DNA of 64,000 nucleotides from Alteromonas sp. IB21 (lineage in GTDB: Bacteria; Pseudomonadota; Gammaproteobacteria; Enterobacterales; Alteromonadaceae). This document shows, one piece after another, positions 55,860-64,000 of the stretch. The stretch covers positions 107,813 through 171,812 of the forward strand of contig NZ_JAEFCD010000001.1 of NCBI RefSeq assembly GCF_016405965.1. Reading direction: 5' to 3'. The notes beneath the pieces are model-generated. The model was not told the origin of the DNA and made no database searches. It saw only the letters and a program-made list of their open reading frames with translations. Numbering within the stretch: the first letter of the stretch is position 1; the number at the start of each line of letters is the position of its first letter. Made by a program: the position numbers and the translations under genes.

Positions 55860-56915
55860 TTAACTTTTCGCAGTGCTCAGTTCAATCGTTGTTTCGGTGA
55901 CTCTTTGATAATTAATGTTGAAGCTGCTCTTTAGTGCAGATAGTAAGCCATCTATATCGCCTACTTTGAAATATCCTGCTACACGGCGTCTACGCAAACT
56001 ATCGTCTGAAATGTGAAAGCGAACAGGCGTATAACGTCCTATCTCCGCCAACACGGCATCTAACGGCTCACCTTTAAACACAATCATGCCCTGCTGCCAT
56101 GCTAAATCATCGTCAATATCATCTTGCGACATACTTTCGCGAGCTTCTACTTTACCTAATACGGTTGCTTTCTCTCCCGCAAACATCAGCAGACCTTCTT
56201 CTGAGACGGGGCGTTTTCCGAATAGAGAATCGTTTGACGATGACGACTTAAATCGGTCTTTCACTAACACTTTTCCATCAGTAACCACTAATTCAAACGC
56301 ATTGTCGTCGACGTATTGCATATTAAAAGCCGTACCCACCGCCGTTACGGTGTTATTACCCGCGGTAACCGAGAATGGGCGCGTTTTATCGTGAGCGACT
56401 TCAAAGTGAGCTTCGCCTTTCAATAACACGATATTTCGCGCCGTTGATGTGAAGTCTACGGTTACTGTAGAGTTTGTATTAAGGTGAAGCTGTGAACCGT
56501 CTGCCAGGGTAACGTTTTTTTGCTCCCCCACCCCTGTTTGCACCTTCTGGGTTACGGCGGCAAATTCAGGCGCGTTGTCTAACCACGTACGCTGAACAAC
56601 AACGCCAACAGCAATCGCCATTACTAAGAACGTGGCCGCAATGCCCCACACTGCTGTTTTTGGAAGGCCGTGTTTCTTCGATGCTTGGCGGGCTGTCGGC
56701 TGAGGGAATAGCCCACTTAATTCATTGAGCACCGACATATCGTCCCACAAACTTGCTACATCCAATAAGGCTTGGCGGTGGGCATTACTTTCAGATAGCC
56801 AAGCGCCTAATATTTCTTTTTCGTCACTTTTTAACCCGCGGTCGAGACGGCTTATCCAAAGGCAAGCTTGCTCTTGAATATCTTCTTTGCTTGAAAACTG
56901 GCGAATATTGTTCAT
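55860..56915 (-). CDS. FecR-family anti-sigma/signal transducer
   Basis: A 351-residue inner-membrane protein. An N-terminal DUF4880 sigma-binding region (ACLWISRLDRGLKSDEKEIL) precedes one membrane helix at about 88-108 (AVWGIAATFLVMAIAVGVVV). A periplasmic FecR domain (TLADGSQLHLNTNSTVTVDF; LLKGEAHFEVAHDKTRPFSV) follows, then a C-terminal DUF4974/STN-like region (FKGEPLDAVLAEIGRYTPVR). It should relay receptor occupancy through the periplasm to the sigma factor. It starts 1 nt after the sigma stop and is followed, about 200 bp on, by the STN receptor gene, giving the FecI-FecR-FecA order. Confidence 0.92.
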   Translation of the reverse strand: MNNIRQFSSKEDIQEQACLWISRLDRGLKSDEKEILGAWLSESNAHRQALLDVASLWDDMSVLNELSGLFPQPTARQASKKHGLPKTAVWGIAATFLVMAIAVGVVVQRTWLDNAPEFAAVTQKVQTGVGEQKNVTLADGSQLHLNTNSTVTVDFTSTARNIVLLKGEAHFEVAHDKTRPFSVTAGNNTVTAVGTAFNMQYVDDNAFELVVTDGKVLVKDRFKSSSSNDSLFGKRPVSEEGLLMFAGEKATVLGKVEARESMSQDDIDDDLAWQQGMIVFKGEPLDAVLAEIGRYTPVRFHISDDSLRRRRVAGYFKVGDIDGLLSALKSSFNINYQRVTETTIELSTAKS

Positions 56916-56916
56916 G

Positions 56917-57477
56917 TTAACTACTGCTTATGTCCTGAGTCGCGGTAGCAGTGGCACGGGGGGATGCACTGTCCTTTGAAAGCTCAGCTAAATATCTAGA
57001 GCACATCATTAAACCTTTGGCGACATGCTTTTCTACGGTGCTTTCGCTCAGCCCCACAAGCTCTGCAATCTCTTTTTGTCGCATGCCATATACTTTTTTG
57101 AGCAAAAATACGCGTTTTACATCAGCTGACAGTGTGTCTGTCGCTCGGCAAAAATGAATAAAACGTTCTTTGCTCTCTACGTTTTTTTCTAAACTATGCC
57201 CAACAAGTTCGTAAGGCAAAAGATCCATGTCGTCTAAATGCTGTTTATTTTTATTCTCAGCTTTTGCAACATGGTTCAGCGCTAAATTACGCGCTGTTTT
57301 GAGCATGTATGTCCGCTCGTACTGTATTTCTTGTTTTAATTCTGCTTCGTAGCTCTTTATAAAAGCTTCTTGCACGATATCTTCAATGTCGTCGGCGCCA
57401 ACAATAGAACCTACCGCGCGCATTAACTTAGAGCGGTATTTTAAAAAGGTTTCAGCTACTGTCGACTTTCTCGTCAT
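56917..57477 (-). CDS. FecI-like ECF RNA polymerase sigma factor
   Basis: A 186-residue iron-uptake-type ECF sigma. Region 2 is SKLMRAVGSIVGADDIEDIV then QEAFIKSYEAEL; region 4 ends in LSESTVEKHVAKGLMMCSRY, the TVEKHVAKGL signature of FecI-like factors. I use the ATG at 57475-57477 (MTRKSTVAETF). An upstream GTG at 57549 would add 24 residues; neither has a clear ribosome-binding site. It is coupled to fecR (1-nt gap). Likely targets are the promoters of the receptor operon and perhaps the upstream paralogous receptor. Confidence 0.9.
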   Translation of the reverse strand: MTRKSTVAETFLKYRSKLMRAVGSIVGADDIEDIVQEAFIKSYEAELKQEIQYERTYMLKTARNLALNHVAKAENKNKQHLDDMDLLPYELVGHSLEKNVESKERFIHFCRATDTLSADVKRVFLLKKVYGMRQKEIAELVGLSESTVEKHVAKGLMMCSRYLAELSKDSASPRATATATQDISSS

Positions 57478-57570
57478 AATAATAAATGTTGCGTGTTTCG
57501 ATTTGCTTACATGGGCATCAATAATGCCTGTTTTTTGGTAAATTTTCACGTAAATGATGATAGAAGATAA

Positions 57571-57592
57571 AAGGGGAGCTAATGCTCCCCTT
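57571..57592 (-). terminator. Terminator after the upstream TonB receptor gene
   Basis: AAGGGGAGC / GCTCCCCTT perfect 9-bp stem with an ATTA loop; minus-strand tail TTATCTTC. It lies 44 nt after the receptor stop and separates it from the sigma-fecR operon, so the two receptors are independently transcribed. Confidence 0.82.
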
Positions 57593-57636
57593 CACTTCGA
57601 AACATTTGTGAAAGTTGTGTTCGCTAGTATTAGCGA

Positions 57637-60207
57637 TTAAAAAGAATAAACACCTCTTAGATAATAGAAGCCACCGTTGATACCGATGGGTGAGGTCGTT
57701 GGATACAACGAACCTGCAATACCGGCATACTGTGTATTCTCATCTGGGTATTCATCAAAGGCGTTTTTCGCGCCTACAGTTACAGTAAACTCTTCAGTGA
57801 AGTTGTAAGCCACTTCTAAGTCCACAGTAAATTCTGAGCCTACTTTATCGATTGGAAGCGCAGAATCTAAGTGGTCTTCAAAGATGCTACCGTAATAGTT
57901 TAAGCGTGCAAGGAAGCGCCAATCACCATTCGTATGGTTCGCCGTTGCACTGTAGCGCACTGCTGGAAGGTTATCTTCTAACATGCGAATACGCTCAGCT
58001 GAAATGTTGTCCGATGCACGGTCAACCTCTGTCGATGTCCAGTTGTAAGCAAGTGAGAACTTAGTCTCGCCGCCCATCATCTCCATCGAGTAGTTGGCGA
58101 CTACATCAAGACCTTCAGTGGTTGTATCGAAGTCATTGGTAAAGAAGCTGATCTCTTGGAAGCTAGATGCATCGTTGATGCCTTGCGCAATAAGTGCTGC
58201 AATATCGTCTTCAGTTAACGCAATACCAGACGCTGTACTAATACGGTCAGTCAGCTCAATGTTGTAGTAATCAGCAGTAATGAAAAGACCATTTTCAAAG
58301 TCGGCTACTATACCAAACGTGATACTTTCTGATTCTTCAGGTGTTAGCTGCTCGCCACCTTTAAGCTGCGATACTGGGTCTGTTGGTGGTAGCGTTGCAC
58401 GGTCGATTAACTGACCACCCGTACCGAACGCTGTTGTAACGTTACGCACGTTACTTTGACCAAGCGTAGGCGCCTTAAAGCCAGTTGAGAATGCACCGCG
58501 GAACGCGATGTTTTCAAGCGCTTGCCAACGGAACGCAATTTTACCTTTTGTCGTATCGCCGAAGTCAGAGAAGTCTTCGTAACGAAGCGCACCGGCTAAC
58601 ATGAAGTTTTCAGTGATATAGGCTTCTGCGTCAACGTAAAGTGCAATGTTGTTGCGGGACACACGACCTTGGCTATTGGCCGCCAAGCCAGGGAAACCAT
58701 TTGAGCCAATGCCAAAGCCTTGTGTCGCCAGCGGACCTATTTCATAAGAGGCTGTGTCACCTGCAACGCTCTCATAACTTTCATTGCGATATTGGAAACC
58801 TGTCGCTACGAATAGCGGTTCGTACAAACCAACATCGAAAGGTTTAGTAAAGTCAATATCAAGAGTTTGTTCAGACTGTGTATAACGACCTGGGCTGAAC
58901 GAGGTTGGCGTATCTGGACCTAAAGACGGGTTGATTGTATTGCTGATAGCAAAATCTACTTCGTTTTGGCCAAGGTTCAAACTCACGTCATAAGTAATGT
59001 CGTTATCCAACTCACCTTTGGTACCAAACACAAGAGACATGTCCGTTACCGTGCCGCCAAAGCGAGGTGTAAAGCCACCAGGAAGAATCTCGTTAAACGC
59101 GAAACAGTCTGGATTATTTGCTACTTCACTAATGTAACGTGGATTAGTAAGTACGTTGTCGCCAACCACGATATCAGTTGGACAGTTACCTGACATGTCG
59201 CCAGTCAAATCACCTACAAGCAACAATTGTTCGCCGTCAGCATTTGTACCACCGTCGTTTACACCACCACGGTTGTGTGGGTTACGGAAATAGAAACCGC
59301 CTTCAACTTCACGTTCAGCGAAGTTACCAAACATATAAGCTTCTGAAGTAGCAGACAACTCAATACCAGCGTTAGCAAACAGTTTGATGTCGTGCTTAAT
59401 TTCAGGAGAACCCCAAATTTGTGCAGGATCTGCAACGAAAGTGTTACCTGCTGCTACAAGTGCCGCTGCATCATCACGCTGAACGCTGCGAGAGGTATCA
59501 TCAGCTGTACGGTATTCAGCTGATAGGTTAAGGAAACCATTTTCTGAAAGTGGCAAACCGACATTACCAGACAACTGGATCATGTCGCCGTCGCCTTCAT
59601 AGTAAGAACCGTAACGGGCTTCAAACGTTCCGCCTTCAGACGCATCGCTAAGTACGAAGTTAATTACACCTGCAATGGCGTCTGAACCGTATTGTGCTGC
59701 TGCACCATCGCGGAGTACTTCAACCTGCTTTAGCGCTGCTGCTGGAATAACGGAAATATCTGGGCCTTGTGCACCGTCAGAAAGACCGCCGCCAAGGAAG
59801 GTAATGACTGCAGAGCGGTGACGACGCTTACCGTTAACTAAAACAAGCGTATGGTCTGACGCCATACCGCGAAGGTTAGCTGGACGAACAAGCGTTGATG
59901 CATCGTTAATTGGCTGGTCGTTCACGTTGAAAGACGGAACAACAGTTTGCATCATGGATACCATATCGGTGGCACCCTGCTGCTTGAATTCTTCGTCAGA
60001 GATAATATCAATTGGAACGGCGGAGTCAGCTACTGAGCGTGGCGCTGCGCGTGAACCAACAACGGCGATTTGCTCAAAATCTTCAGCTTTCGCACTTTCT
60101 TCTGCTTCTTGCGCATAAACTGGTGCAGTAGCCATTACTGAAAACGCAGCAGATGCAGCTAGAACGCCCCGTACGTTTCTGGTCAATAAAGACAAGGTTG
60201 TATTCAT
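57637..60207 (-). CDS. TonB-dependent receptor without STN domain
   Basis: A 856-residue outer-membrane receptor from the ATG at 60205-60207. The signal peptide ends near VMATAPVYAQ. TonB box-like EQIAVVGSR is followed by the plug with DQPINDASTLVRPANLRG, LVNGKRRHRSAVITFLGGGL and LRDGAAAQYGSDAIAGVINF, then a beta-barrel ending in YLRGVYSF with terminal Phe. It lacks the N-terminal signalling domain of its paralogue at 52707, with which it shares long near-identical plug stretches. The ligand is unknown; despite the FecI-like neighbour, no ferric-siderophore-specific motif is visible. Its promoter region has a 14-bp palindrome at 60311. Confidence 0.93.
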   Translation of the reverse strand: MNTTLSLLTRNVRGVLAASAAFSVMATAPVYAQEAEESAKAEDFEQIAVVGSRAAPRSVADSAVPIDIISDEEFKQQGATDMVSMMQTVVPSFNVNDQPINDASTLVRPANLRGMASDHTLVLVNGKRRHRSAVITFLGGGLSDGAQGPDISVIPAAALKQVEVLRDGAAAQYGSDAIAGVINFVLSDASEGGTFEARYGSYYEGDGDMIQLSGNVGLPLSENGFLNLSAEYRTADDTSRSVQRDDAAALVAAGNTFVADPAQIWGSPEIKHDIKLFANAGIELSATSEAYMFGNFAEREVEGGFYFRNPHNRGGVNDGGTNADGEQLLLVGDLTGDMSGNCPTDIVVGDNVLTNPRYISEVANNPDCFAFNEILPGGFTPRFGGTVTDMSLVFGTKGELDNDITYDVSLNLGQNEVDFAISNTINPSLGPDTPTSFSPGRYTQSEQTLDIDFTKPFDVGLYEPLFVATGFQYRNESYESVAGDTASYEIGPLATQGFGIGSNGFPGLAANSQGRVSRNNIALYVDAEAYITENFMLAGALRYEDFSDFGDTTKGKIAFRWQALENIAFRGAFSTGFKAPTLGQSNVRNVTTAFGTGGQLIDRATLPPTDPVSQLKGGEQLTPEESESITFGIVADFENGLFITADYYNIELTDRISTASGIALTEDDIAALIAQGINDASSFQEISFFTNDFDTTTEGLDVVANYSMEMMGGETKFSLAYNWTSTEVDRASDNISAERIRMLEDNLPAVRYSATANHTNGDWRFLARLNYYGSIFEDHLDSALPIDKVGSEFTVDLEVAYNFTEEFTVTVGAKNAFDEYPDENTQYAGIAGSLYPTTSPIGINGGFYYLRGVYSF

Positions 60208-60310
60208 GGTGGTTTCCCGGATTTTCTCGAAAGCACTTTGTGTGTTTTGCACACATCAAAAAAGTGTTCAGAGTGGTTGTTGTTTTATACCTTCAACACT
60301 GACTCATTAG

Positions 60311-60324
60311 CGGTCAGATGACCG
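60311..60324. promoter_or_regulatory. Palindromic operator candidate upstream of the STN-less receptor
   Basis: CGGTCA-GA-TGACCG is a perfect 6-bp inverted repeat with a 2-bp centre, 104 bp before the receptor start. This size suits a homodimeric repressor; the identity is unknown. Confidence 0.45.
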
Positions 60325-60470
60325 TGTTATAGAACGCAAGATGTTAAAAAACAAACCTTTTTCGATGAAATAAAAATATTTTTTTAGACCGTAGAGGATT
60401 TGGTTTTCTGGCCTGTCTATATAGATTTCGTGGGGATAAAAGTACGTAGTTATTGGCGGATATTAATGAA

Positions 60471-60495
60471 AAAAGCCAGCTGTAAGCCGGCTTTT
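60471..60495 (-). terminator. Terminator after grxD
   Basis: AAAAGCCAGC / GCCGGCTTTT (one A-C mismatch) with a TGTAA loop, T-rich in both directions, 47 nt after the grxD stop. Confidence 0.82.
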
Positions 60496-60541
60496 TAATC
60501 TATTTTTATAGATTGTAAAAATAGGGGATTTAAGACAACGA

Positions 60542-60892
60542 TTATTCTGCTTCTTTGTACTTAGCAGCAGTTTCTTTAATAAGTGGCTGTAGTTCGTTTT
60601 GCTGAAACATTTCAATAATAATATCGCAACCACCCACTAGCTCACCTTCTACCCACAACTGCGGGAAAGTTGGCCAGTTCGCGTATTTTGGTAATTCCGC
60701 ACGAATATCAGGGTTTTGTAGAATATCGACATACGCAAATGGTTCGCCACATGACATCAACGCTTGCGATGCTTGTGAAGAAAAGCCACAGCTAGGGAGT
60801 TTTGGTGAACCTTTCATATACAACAAGATTGGGTTTTCTTCGATTTGCTGCTTGATTCTATCCAGCGTTGATTGATTTTCAGTATTATCCAT
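60542..60892 (-). CDS. grxD: Monothiol glutaredoxin Grx4
   Basis: CGFS-type glutaredoxin that carries 2Fe-2S clusters in a dimer with glutathione and, with BolA, takes part in iron-sulfur homeostasis. It has 116 residues (E. coli 115). The active site is C35-GFS in LPSCGFSSQA; WPTFPQLWVEGELVGGCDII is the conserved glutathione-binding part. The ATG is first in frame. It is divergent from sodB, an arrangement I recall from relatives. Confidence 0.96.
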   Translation of the reverse strand: MDNTENQSTLDRIKQQIEENPILLYMKGSPKLPSCGFSSQASQALMSCGEPFAYVDILQNPDIRAELPKYANWPTFPQLWVEGELVGGCDIIIEMFQQNELQPLIKETAAKYKEAE

Positions 60893-61241
60893 TTGATTCC
60901 TCTGAGCACAAAAGTGTATTCCCCGTTAAGTGGGAATGCATGAATGATTTATCAAGGTGAAGGGTATCATAAATTTGCTGTTAATTACTCATTGCCAGAA
61001 TGATCTTTTCACTCCCTATATTGCTATCTACCAGTACATCAGATCAATATCTACAATGATAAAAACGGGGATTTGAAAAAATTCACAATTTTGTCATTGA
61101 GTTATAAGACTTTATCCCCACATTTGGGATATGCTTTAGCGTCTGAAGCAATATAATCAATGTCTCATTGATTGACACTTATTGAACAGGCGAAGATGAG
61201 TGTGCTTTAGACTACAATACTAAACCAACATGGAGACCGTC
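60893..61241. other. grxD / sodB divergent intergenic region (349 bp)
   Basis: Contains small inverted repeats, TATCCC / GGGATA (61113-61131) and TCAATG-TCT-CATTGA (near 61158), in the sodB promoter region. I see no Fur box and no coding frame. Confidence 0.5.
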
Positions 61242-61823
61242 ATGGCTTTTGAATTACCAGCATTACCATACGAACAAAATGCACTAGAACCGCATATTTC
61301 TGCTGAAACGCTTGAATACCACTATGGCAAGCACCACGCTACTTATGTAACTAAGCTTAACGGCCTAGTTGAAGGTACTGACATGGAAAACAAAAGCCTA
61401 GAAGAAATCATCAAATCTTCTGAAGGCGGTGTTTTCAACAACGCAGCACAAGTTTGGAACCACACGTTCTACTGGCACTGCCTTAGCCCAAATGGTGGCG
61501 GCGAACCTACAGGCGCGCTAGCTGATGCGATCAATGCAAAATGGGGCTCATTTGCGGACTTCCAAGCTGCATTTAACGACAAAGCAGTGAACAACTTTGG
61601 CTCAAGCTGGACATGGCTAGTTAAAACTGCTGACGGCAGCCTGGACATCGTTAATACGAGCAATGCAGAAACACCAATTTCTGGTGACGACCTTACACCA
61701 GTACTAACGGTCGACCTTTGGGAACACGCTTACTACATCGATTACCGTAACGCGCGTCCTAAGTACTTAGAAAATTTTTGGGCACTAGTTAACTGGGAAT
61801 TCGCAAGCAAAAACTTTGCGTAA
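61242..61823 (+). CDS. sodB: Superoxide dismutase, Fe-type
   Basis: Converts superoxide to O2 and H2O2 in the cytoplasm. It has 193 residues from the ATG at 61242 ([20 protein letters not shown]), with GGAG upstream; a Met four codons earlier is less likely. Metal ligands: His27 (EYHYGKHH), His74 ([12 protein letters not shown]), and the Asp/His pair in [11 protein letters not shown]. Features such as [13 protein letters not shown] with Gln near 70 indicate the iron form. It is followed by a very strong terminator and is divergent from grxD. Confidence 0.96.
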   Translation: MAFELPALPYEQNALEPHISAETLEYHYGKHHATYVTKLNGLVEGTDMENKSLEEIIKSSEGGVFNNAAQVWNHTFYWHCLSPNGGGEPTGALADAINAKWGSFADFQAAFNDKAVNNFGSSWTWLVKTADGSLDIVNTSNAETPISGDDLTPVLTVDLWEHAYYIDYRNARPKYLENFWALVNWEFASKNFA

Positions 61824-61882
61824 ACCAGGCGCACGACTGCAGAACACATTGAGTTCTGCACTGCGTTAAAAAATACTAATGT

Positions 61883-61912
61883 AAAGCCCCGCTCGCGAGC
61901 GGGGCTTTTTTT
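61883..61912 (+). terminator. Strong terminator after sodB
   Basis: AAAGCCCCGCTCGC / GCGAGCGGGGCTTT palindrome followed by seven T, 60 nt after the sodB stop. Confidence 0.95.
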
Positions 61913-62064
61913 ATGAAAAATTGTTCGTTAAGAGACACTAAATTCTTATTAAAGTTGCATTTTTCGTTAGACGAAAAGATTAAAAACTATACACAATAAT
62001 TACTATCCTTTTGTGAAATACCTACTAAGCTGAAATTACGGGGTTCCGTATTTAAGGGGTATTC

Positions 62065-63987
62065 ATGGGTATTTTTGAACACTATCAAAGTCGCTATGAA
62101 GAGCGAAAACACGAAGAGTTCACCATTGGGGAGTTCCTTGAAATCTGTAAGGAAGATCAAAGCGCTTATGCAAACGCTGCAGAACGTTTGCTCCAAGCGA
62201 TTGGTGAGCCAGAGCTTATTGACACTGCCAACCAACCGGCGCTCAGCCGTATTTTCTCAAACCGCGTTATTTCTCGTTATCCAGCTTTTTCAGAATTCTA
62301 TGGTATGGAAGAAGCGATTGAGCAAATTGTTTCTTATCTTAAGCATGCCGCACAGGGACTTGAAGAGAAGAAACAAATTCTTTATTTACTTGGCCCTGTG
62401 GGCGGTGGTAAGTCCTCGCTAGCTGAGCGTCTTAAGGAGCTGATGCAGCACGTACCTATCTATATGCTTAAAGGGTCTCCGGTCAACGACCACCCTTTCT
62501 GTCTATTTGATGTTAAGGAAGACGGTGACATCTTAGAGAAAGAATATGGCATTCCTAAGCGCTATTTAAAAACCATAATGTCGCCGTGGGCTCGCAAGCG
62601 CCTACATGAATTTAACGGCGATATTACTCAGTTCAGAGTTGTTCGGGTTTACCCTTCTGTACTCGATCAGGTGGGTATCGCGAAAACAGAGCCTGGCGAT
62701 GAAAACAACCAAGACATTTCAGCGCTAGTGGGTAAGGTTGATATTCGCCGACTAGAGCAATACGCACAAAACGACCCTGACGCTTACAGTTATTCTGGTT
62801 CGTTGTGTAAAGCTAATCAGGGGTTAATGGAATTCGTGGAAATGTTCAAAGCCCCCATTAAGGTGCTGCATCCACTGTTAACCGCTACACAAGAAGGCAA
62901 CTACAACCCGACAGAGGGCTTTTCTGCCCTTCCTTTCGACGGTCTAATTTTGGCCCACTCCAATGAATCTGAGTGGCAGACATTTAGAAACAATAAAAAC
63001 AATGAAGCGTTCCTAGATCGTGTCTACATTGTAAAAGTACCTTATTGCTTACGAGTTAGTGAAGAGATTCGCATATACAAAAAGCTGTTGGATAGCAGTG
63101 AGCTTAACGGTGTACCTTGTGCTCCAGACACGTTAGAGTGCTTGGCGCAATTTACCGTGCTATCTCGATTGAAAGAGCCTGAAAATTCCAGTTTGTTTTC
63201 AAAAATGCGGGTCTATGACGGTGAAAGCTTAAAAGACACTGACCCGAAAGCAAAGTCATATCAGGAATACCGTGATTACGCGGGTGTTGACGAAGGCATG
63301 GAGGGCTTATCTACCCGATTTGCCTTTAAAATTCTCTCTCGTGTTTTTAACTTCGACCATCAAGAAGTGGCGGCTAACCCGGTTCATTTATTCTACGTGC
63401 TGGAGCGACAAATTGAGCGTGAGCAATTCCCACAAGAAACCGCAGATAAGTATCTGGAGTTCTTAAAAGGCTTCTTAATTCCACGCTACGTGGAGTTCAT
63501 CGGAAAAGAAATTCAGACTGCGTATTTAGAGTCTTACTCTGAGTATGGACAAAATTTGTTTGATCGCTACGTAACATATGCTGATTTTTGGATCCAGGAC
63601 CAAGAGTATCGCGATCCAGAAACCGGGCAGCTATTTGACAGAGCGTCGCTCAATGCAGAGTTAGAAAAAACGGAGAAACCTGCAGGGATTAGTAATCCTA
63701 AAGACTTCCGTAACGAAATCGTCAACTTTGTATTGAGAGCACGCGCAAATAACAGCGGTAAAAACCCAGCGTGGACTAGCTACGAAAAACTGCGCACTGT
63801 GATTGAGAAGAAAATGTTCTCTAACACGGAAGACTTGCTGCCGGTTATTTCCTTCAATACGAAGGGTTCTGCAGAGGAGCAGAAGAAGCACGACGACTTC
63901 GTAAACCGTATGACCGAAAAAGGCTATACGCAAAAACAAGTTCGACTGCTGTGTGAATGGTACTTACGCGTACGTAAAGCATCATAG
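62065..63987 (+). CDS. yeaG: PrkA-family serine protein kinase (YeaG)
   Basis: Serine kinase with an N-terminal AAA+-like domain and a C-terminal PrkA kinase domain, involved in starvation responses in E. coli. It has 640 residues (YeaG 644). The P-loop is GPVGGGKSS at about 110-118; DVKEDGDILEKEYGIPKR, EGNYNPTEGFSALPFDG and the C-terminal EIVNFVLRARANNSGKNPAW are family signatures. The start ATG (MGIFEHYQSRYEER) matches the family. The stop is at 63987; the usual partner yeaH would lie beyond the window edge. Confidence 0.95.
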   Translation: MGIFEHYQSRYEERKHEEFTIGEFLEICKEDQSAYANAAERLLQAIGEPELIDTANQPALSRIFSNRVISRYPAFSEFYGMEEAIEQIVSYLKHAAQGLEEKKQILYLLGPVGGGKSSLAERLKELMQHVPIYMLKGSPVNDHPFCLFDVKEDGDILEKEYGIPKRYLKTIMSPWARKRLHEFNGDITQFRVVRVYPSVLDQVGIAKTEPGDENNQDISALVGKVDIRRLEQYAQNDPDAYSYSGSLCKANQGLMEFVEMFKAPIKVLHPLLTATQEGNYNPTEGFSALPFDGLILAHSNESEWQTFRNNKNNEAFLDRVYIVKVPYCLRVSEEIRIYKKLLDSSELNGVPCAPDTLECLAQFTVLSRLKEPENSSLFSKMRVYDGESLKDTDPKAKSYQEYRDYAGVDEGMEGLSTRFAFKILSRVFNFDHQEVAANPVHLFYVLERQIEREQFPQETADKYLEFLKGFLIPRYVEFIGKEIQTAYLESYSEYGQNLFDRYVTYADFWIQDQEYRDPETGQLFDRASLNAELEKTEKPAGISNPKDFRNEIVNFVLRARANNSGKNPAWTSYEKLRTVIEKKMFSNTEDLLPVISFNTKGSAEEQKKHDDFVNRMTEKGYTQKQVRLLCEWYLRVRKAS

Positions 63988-64000
63988 GGCTTAAGCTTCG

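Larger units (their letters stand above)
60208..60541. other. Receptor leader and promoter region (334 bp) below grxD
   Basis: Holds the palindrome at 60311-60324, an AT-rich promoter zone and the grxD terminator at 60471-60495. No coding frame is convincing. Confidence 0.6.

Overview
The window looks like core chromosome of a marine gammaproteobacterium of the Alteromonas type. This rests on protein content, not on a database search: fadIJ, a six-gene rnf cluster, sulfate-activation genes, motY beside rnt, bfd, grxD and sodB, several TonB-dependent receptors, and the DUF3379, DUF4381 and DUF3025 families. I see no prophage, integrase, insertion sequence or CRISPR array. Genes are densely packed and all look intact. 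The only truncated one is fadJ, cut by the left edge of the window.

Layout. 1-2764 (-): fadI and fadJ for fatty-acid beta-oxidation, with a near-consensus FadR operator in front. 3173-10647 (+): a six-gene MoxR/Bat operon (AAA+ ATPase, DUF58, DUF4381, two von Willebrand A proteins, BatD). 10854-17860 (+): a DUF885 lipoprotein, an ECF sigma factor overlapping a DUF3379 membrane protein, a GGDEF diguanylate cyclase, and the sodium/proline symporter putP. 18127-23586 (+): cysD-cysC-cysQ-cysN plus an SLC13-type permease, which look like one sulfate uptake and activation operon. 23858-31909: a YIP1 protein, DUF3025, an M28 lipoprotein peptidase, asnB, a solute-binding protein, and divergent queE/queC for queuosine. 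32030-36778 (-): a LysR regulator, uvrB and a MATE exporter, with a heptanucleotide tandem repeat in front of uvrB. 36779-37776: a 1-kb non-coding region holding a head-to-head pair of DnaA boxes beside a GATC cluster, followed by tRNA-Asn with a near-consensus promoter. 38048-44936 (+): rnfABCDGE and nth. 45140-49383: a carboxypeptidase Q-like M28 peptidase, a possible small gene, a cold-shock protein, gloA and a GDPD. 49447-52523: motY (with a sigma-28 promoter), rnt, a 2-Cys peroxiredoxin and bfd (with a Fur-box-like site). 52707-60207 (-): a TonB receptor, then its own terminator, then ECF sigma, FecR and a paralogous receptor carrying a signalling (STN) domain. 60542-63987: grxD, sodB and the PrkA kinase gene.

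How the genes work together. The sulfate genes import sulfate, make APS and PAPS, and remove PAP. RnfABCDGE forms an ion-translocating electron-transfer complex. Sigma, FecR and the STN receptor form a FecIRA-type surface-signalling cascade. That block sits between bfd and grxD-sodB, whose neighbours (motY, rnt, peroxiredoxin) form a redox and housekeeping cluster I remember as linked in relatives. I found no entirely new multi-gene system. The signals most worth a second look are non-coding: the DnaA-box/GATC element, the heptamer repeat at uvrB, and several palindromic operators. Among proteins, the endonuclease III lacking half of its usual cluster cysteines stands out.
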